Origin: Arctopsyche grandis
Taxonomy: Eukaryota > Arthropoda > Insecta > Trichoptera > Hydropsychidae
Direction: 5' to 3'
NCBI RefSeq assembly: GCF_051622035.1
Contig: NC_135359.1
Location: forward strand, 19,677,501 to 19,741,500
DNA: 64,000 nt
The position numbers were made by a program, and so were the translations under genes. A model generated the notes under the pieces. That model was not told the origin of the DNA. It saw nothing but the letters and a program-made list of their open reading frames with translations, and did not search any database. Below are positions 60,120-64,000 of this stretch, in pieces (position 1 is the stretch's first letter; every line of letters starts with the position of its first letter).

Positions 60120-60660
60120 TTTACGGCCTTTTCAATGTTTTCCAAATATCCGAAAATGGTGTTCTCTCAGGTGAATTTTCAATCTTGGGAAAAAGGAAAA
60201 AGTCACAAGGACTCAAATCTGGGAATGAGGAGCCACAGGGATGTTTTTACTTGCAAGAAGCTCGTTAATTGACATCTCCGAGTGACAGGGCGCATTGTCA
60301 TTGTGATGCAACACTCAGGTGTTCTTGATGTTCGGTCTCACACAAATGACCCGTTTTCAAAATCTTTCAAAAACTTTACCGTTTGGCAATTGAGGCACAA
60401 ATTCCTAGCATGCTTTTGATTTTCGATTTGCTCATTCTGCGAGGTTTATCTTCAATCGAGTCTCGGCCTTCCAAAAATTCCTCAAATCTCTTGAAAACCT
60501 TGGCCTTGACCATAAGCCTTTAGCGAAAGTTTACATATGTACATCGCATTTTACCCATTTCTGAACCAAAACATGATGCCGCACAGTTGCCCGAATTTGT
60601 TGTCACATAAAGTCACATAATAAATTCAACCACCATTAAAATCAGTACAATAATTCACAC
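60120..60660 (-). pseudogene. Decayed mariner (Tc1/mariner superfamily) transposase
   Basis: Read on the minus strand with frame changes, this contains the mariner catalytic neighbourhood: HHNDNAPCHS (about 60285-60315), then ASKNIPVAPH and FSFFPRLKIHL (about 60170-60200), with further pieces upstream such as FGRPRLD. Several stops and shifts interrupt it and the product cannot be functional. The element ends were not placed; GTCATTCGAAAAGTCC near 59791 could be one end but this was not confirmed. Confidence 0.75.
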
Positions 60661-61069
60661 TTGTAACAGTACTAAAAATAAAAAATTGGTTTGTCATTAC
60701 TGAAACGAATGAAATATACAAAAACGCATCGAACCTATTCACTGCAAATATCATCATATAATATCGTAGTTAGGGATTCCAATCGAATATTCAAAGCCTT
60801 TTTTGAATACTCGAAAAATCAAATATTTTCAATTTTATTCGATTATTATTCTATATATACACCTTTATTATTTATTATCTAATCTATAATTTGGAAAGAG
60901 ACTTTGTATGTATCCTTGGTCGTCGTCTTCTTCGTCGTCTTCTTCGTCGTCCGTAGATCGGTGACGTCATCGAACACGTGATTCGTTTTTTTTTTTTTCG
61001 ATCCATGGGCGCCGATTTGTTTTTTTCGATTCAATGGATTCACCCCCGCGGGGGCGCAAGGCGAGTAGT

Positions 61070-62228
61070 TTCATGGGGCCCCGCCAGGGGCGCCACAAGG
61101 GGCGCAGCCCCGTGGGGCCCCGAAGGGGGCCCGGGGGGCCCAGCCTCATGGGGCGCAGCCCCATGGGGCTCAAAAGGGGGCGCCACGAGGGGCGCAGCCC
61201 CGTGGGGCCCCGGGGGGGCCCAGCCTCATGGGGCGCAGCCCTATGGGGCTCAAAAGGGGGCGCCACAAGGGGCGCAGCCCCGTGGGGCCCCGAAAGGGGC
61301 CCGGGGGGCCCAGCCTCATGGGGCGCAGCCCCATGGGGCTCAAAAGGGGGCGCCACGAGGGGCGCAGCCCCGTGGGGCCCCGGGGGGGCCCAGCCTCATG
61401 GGGCGCAGCCCCATGGGGCTCAAAAGGGGGCGCCACAAGGGGCGCAGCCCCGTGGGGCCCCGTGGGGCCCCGAAAGGGGCCCGGGGGGCCCAGCCTCATG
61501 GGGCGCAGCCCCATGGGGCTCAAAAGGGGGCGCCACAAGGGACGCAGCCCCGTGGGGCCCCAGCCTCATGGGGCGCAGCCCCATGGGGCTCAAAAGGGGG
61601 CGCCACGAGGGGCGCAGCCCCGTGGGGCCCCGGGGGGGCCCAGCCTCATGGGGCGCAGCCCCATGGGGCTCAAAAGGGGGCGCCACATGGGGCGCAGCCC
61701 CGTGGGGCCCCGAAGGGGGCCCGGGGGGCCCAGCCTCATGGGGCGCAGCCCCATGGGGCTCAAAAGGGGGTGCCACAAGGGGCGCAGCCCCGTGGGGCCC
61801 CGAATGGGGGCCCGGGGGGCCCAGCCTCATGGGGCGCAGCCCCATGGGGCTCAAAAGGGGGCGCCACAAGGGACGCAGCCCCGTGGGGCCCCGAAGGGGG
61901 CCCGGGGGGCCCAGCCTCATGGGGCGCAGCCCCATGGGGCTCAAAAGGGGGCGCCACAAGGGGCGCAGCCCCGTGGGGCCCCGGGGGGGCCCAGCCTCAT
62001 GGGGCGCAGCCCCATGGGGCTCAAAAGGGGGCGCCACATGGGGCGCAGCCCCATGGGGCTCAAAAGGGGGCGCCACAAGGGGCGCAGCCCCGTGGGGCCC
62101 CGAATGGGGGCCCGGGGGGCCCAGCCTCATGGGGCGCAGCCCCATGGGGCTCAAAAGGGGGCGCCACAAGGGGCGCAGCCCCGTGGGGCCCCGAAGGGGG
62201 CCCGGGGGGCCCAGCCTCATGGGGCGCA
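61070..62228. repeat. GC-rich palindromic minisatellite array, about 13 units
   Basis: Units anchored on CAGCCTCATGGGGCGCAG recur at about 61141, 61220, 61310, 61390, 61490, 61560, 61640, 61730, 61820, 61910, 61990, 62126 and 62216. Spacings are mostly 80 or 90 bp, with 70, 100 and 136 as exceptions. The length changes come from gain or loss of roughly 10-bp modules such as AAGGGGGCCCG. Each unit contains the perfect palindrome AGCCCCATGGGGCT. Reading frames stay open for hundreds of codons in several frames because stop codons are nearly absent in this composition; I do not call a protein. Confidence 0.9.
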
Positions 62229-62785
62229 AGCCCTAATAGGCATTAACTAAGGGGGGCGAAGCCCTAGACGGCAATTAATCATGGGGGCGCGGAGGGGCGA
62301 AGCCCTAAAAGGCAACTGATCATGGGGGCGAAGCCTTAGACGGCATTTAATCATGGGGGCGCGGAGGGGCGAAGCCCTAAAAGGCATTAACTAAGGGGGG
62401 CGAAGCCCTAAACGGCAATTAATCTTGGGGGCGCGGGGGGCGAAGCCCTAAAAGGCATTAACTAGGGGGGGCGAAGCCCTAGACGGCATTTAATCATGGG
62501 GGTGCGGAGGGGCGAAGCCCTAAAAGGCATTAACTAAGGGGGGCGAAGCCCGAAACGGCAATTAATCTTGGGGGCGCGGGGGGCGAAGCCCTAAAAGGCA
62601 TTAACTAGGGGGGGCGAAGCCCTAGACGGCTTTGAATCATGGGGGCGCGGAGGGGCGAAGCCCTAAAAGGCAACTGATCATGGGGGCGAAGCCCTAAACG
62701 GCAATTGCTCATGGGGCGTGGAGGGGCGAAGCCCTAGAAGGCAAAGGCTCAGGGGGGTGCCGAGGGCGAAGCCCTAGAAGGCAAA
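62229..62785. repeat. Second tandem array, GGGGCGAAGCCCTAAAAGGC type
   Basis: Alternating modules of about 30-40 bp built on GGGGCGAAGCCCTA(A/G)A(A/C)GGC separated by ATTAACTA, AATTAATC or AACTGATC spacers and GGGGGCGCGGAG. Distinct from but adjacent to the first array. The core GCGAAGCC is also in the terminal motif of the host Helitron-like element. Confidence 0.88.
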
Positions 62786-62958
62786 AAAAAAATTTTTGAT
62801 TTTTTTTTTTGATTTTTTTAAATTTTTTTTTGATTTTTTTTTTTATTTTTTTTTTTATTTTTTTTTTATTTTTTTTTATTTTTTTTTAATTTTTTTTAAT
62901 TTTTTTTTTTATTTTTTTTTTAAATTTTTTAATTTTTTTTTTTTTTTAATTAAATTAG
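62784..62958. repeat. T-rich tract (A run, then T runs with sparse A and G)
   Basis: About 175 bp almost entirely A then T, with periodic GA or AA interruptions. It joins the GC-rich arrays to the Helitron-like 3' terminus. Confidence 0.9.
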
Positions 62959-64000
62959 CTTAGTCATGTTTAAGCGGTTTATATTATAAACACTGAGCGA
63001 AGCCGGGTAATACAGCTAGTTCTATATATACAAGACCATATAGTTATAATTTAAATATATGGTTTTGGTATTATGAGAGTGGATCGTTTGATTTTATTTC
63101 GACCCTTCCAGGTAGACAGTGACCATTCCACGGTTATCGCATCAAATCTTCAGTTTAACTTTTATAAATAAATCTATGCAAAAGATAAGTCTTTTAACAA
63201 GAGCTGATTTAAAAATCTGTACCGTAGACAATCGATGTACTACACGAAAGTTTGAACACGTGCAGATTGCACATACATATGTAGATATTCTACTTTCTGC
63301 AAGGTCTAACGAGATGGAAATTCCCATTTTCTTTTTCAACCGTTTATTATGTTCAATTTCAAAATGCCTTGTACTACCTTGACCATTACCTAGATCCAAT
63401 GGTGCTCAACAATCAGTCTGTTCTAAGGTTTCGGGAAACTAAGTTCGTTCAGTATAGTGCTTGTGATTAAGTTGTTGATAAACTTTTTCATAGTTTATTT
63501 ATATATCAATCAATTTTAGCATCATATCGGATAAATCAAGGTGAGAAGACGATATTTAAACATGAAAGTTATAAATTTTAAGCATTATCATTATTGATAT
63601 TTACAACACGAAACTGCAAAAAAACCTGAAATTGAAACTTTTAATGCACTTTTATTTTTAAAATATGTATTTGTATAAGCCTCTTCTATACTTCACTCGT
63701 TAAATTTAAAATAAATATTTTTGTTATGAATATGCTCATTTTTTGTCTTTTGGTTATATTTTTTTCAACATCTAAAAATTTATATAATCTTTCGAATATA
63801 TTCGAATACTCAAATATTTCATGATTTTAATATTCGATTATCGAATAATTCATTTGACGAATATTTGGAATCCCTAATCGTATTTCAAAAATATTATTAT
63901 ATTAGAAATATAATTTTTTATTTACCGAAATTACCGGGAATTCCAAAATTATTTATCGGTAATTCGGTAATGGAATTTGGTCATAATTACCGGTAAACCG

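Larger units (their letters stand above)
60878..63019 (+). mobile_element. Helitron-like element carrying two GC-rich tandem arrays
   Basis: Starts TCTAATCTATAATTTGGAAA and ends GAAGCCGGGTAATACAGCTAG followed by T. The TC start, CTAG end and A|T insertion context fit Helitron-like elements. Two short copies with the same ends lie at 35919-36141 and 41807-42009. This copy is about ten times longer because of the arrays at 61070-62228 and 62229-62785 plus a T-rich tract. No Rep/helicase gene is present, so it is non-autonomous. Confidence 0.78.
60771..63876. mobile_element. hAT-like element with 8-bp target duplication, split by a Helitron-like insertion
   Basis: Left end TAGGGATTCCAA (60771), right end its complement (63865-63876, one mismatch region). 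The flanking octamers ATCGTAGT (60763-60770) and ATCGTATT (63877-63884) match at 7 of 8 bases, as expected for hAT. Inside, 60878-63019 is a separate Helitron-like element; the host remainder is about 107 bp on the left and 857 bp on the right. No transposase was seen. Confidence 0.72.

Noticed and set aside
60978-62250. Long open frames (up to 422 codons plus strand, 269 minus) over the GC-rich array
   Set aside because: All three plus frames and some minus frames are open at once because the composition almost excludes stop codons. Unit lengths of 80 or 100 bp rotate the frame, so no frame is selected. Product is a Gly/Ala/Pro/Gln/His repeat.

Overview
The window is eukaryotic nuclear DNA from an insect. 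The evidence is intron-containing genes with GT..AG junctions, an insect-type Methuselah-like GPCR, a secreted M1 aminopeptidase, and AT-rich intergenic DNA full of small transposon relics and words such as TACATACATATGTA. I cannot fix the order or species from sequence alone. There are no bacterial operons and no CRISPR array, and I saw no tRNA or rRNA genes.

Three genes are well supported. (1) INO80, the ATPase of the INO80 chromatin remodeller, lies on the minus strand from 41282 to 19610. I could assemble 24 coding exons whose phases all agree (1501 residues). (2) An M1-family (aminopeptidase N-like) zinc metallopeptidase lies on the plus strand from 47037 to 53172 in 14 exons. It is complete except for one apparent frameshift in exon 1. 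(3) A Methuselah-like class B GPCR lies on the minus strand from 59645 to 55293 in four exons (559 residues) and converges on the peptidase gene. The genes have unrelated jobs (chromatin remodelling, peptide digestion or processing, peptide signalling); nothing suggests co-regulation.

Layout. 1-18.9 kb: gene-poor DNA with SINE, LINE, MITE and LTR-like relics. 18.92-19.11 kb: a GC-richer block that could be a terminal exon on either strand. 19.6-41.3 kb: INO80, with an 8.1 kb intron (28.2-36.3 kb) that has collected LTR-like, hAT-like, Harbinger-like, SINE and Helitron-like insertions. 42.4-42.95 kb: a CpG-rich block that may be the INO80 promoter. 43.0-46.6 kb: Harbinger-type elements with clean 3-bp target duplications, a LINE relic, a SINE and a palindromic MITE. 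47.0-53.2 kb: the peptidase. 53.7-54.4 kb: a CCCGTT minisatellite and a LINE-like tail. 55.3-59.6 kb: the GPCR. 60.1-60.7 kb: a dead mariner transposase. 60.77-63.88 kb: a nested transposon stack.

The most unusual structure is that stack. A hAT-like element with a near-perfect 8-bp target duplication is split by a 2.1 kb Helitron-like element (TC...CTAG ends). The Helitron-like element carries two extremely GC-rich tandem arrays (about 1.15 kb and 0.55 kb) followed by about 175 bp of T-rich sequence. Two short (about 200 bp) relatives of this element, without arrays, lie at 35.9 and 41.8 kb. The array monomers share an 8-base word with the element's own 3' terminus, which suggests that the arrays grew from the transposon end.
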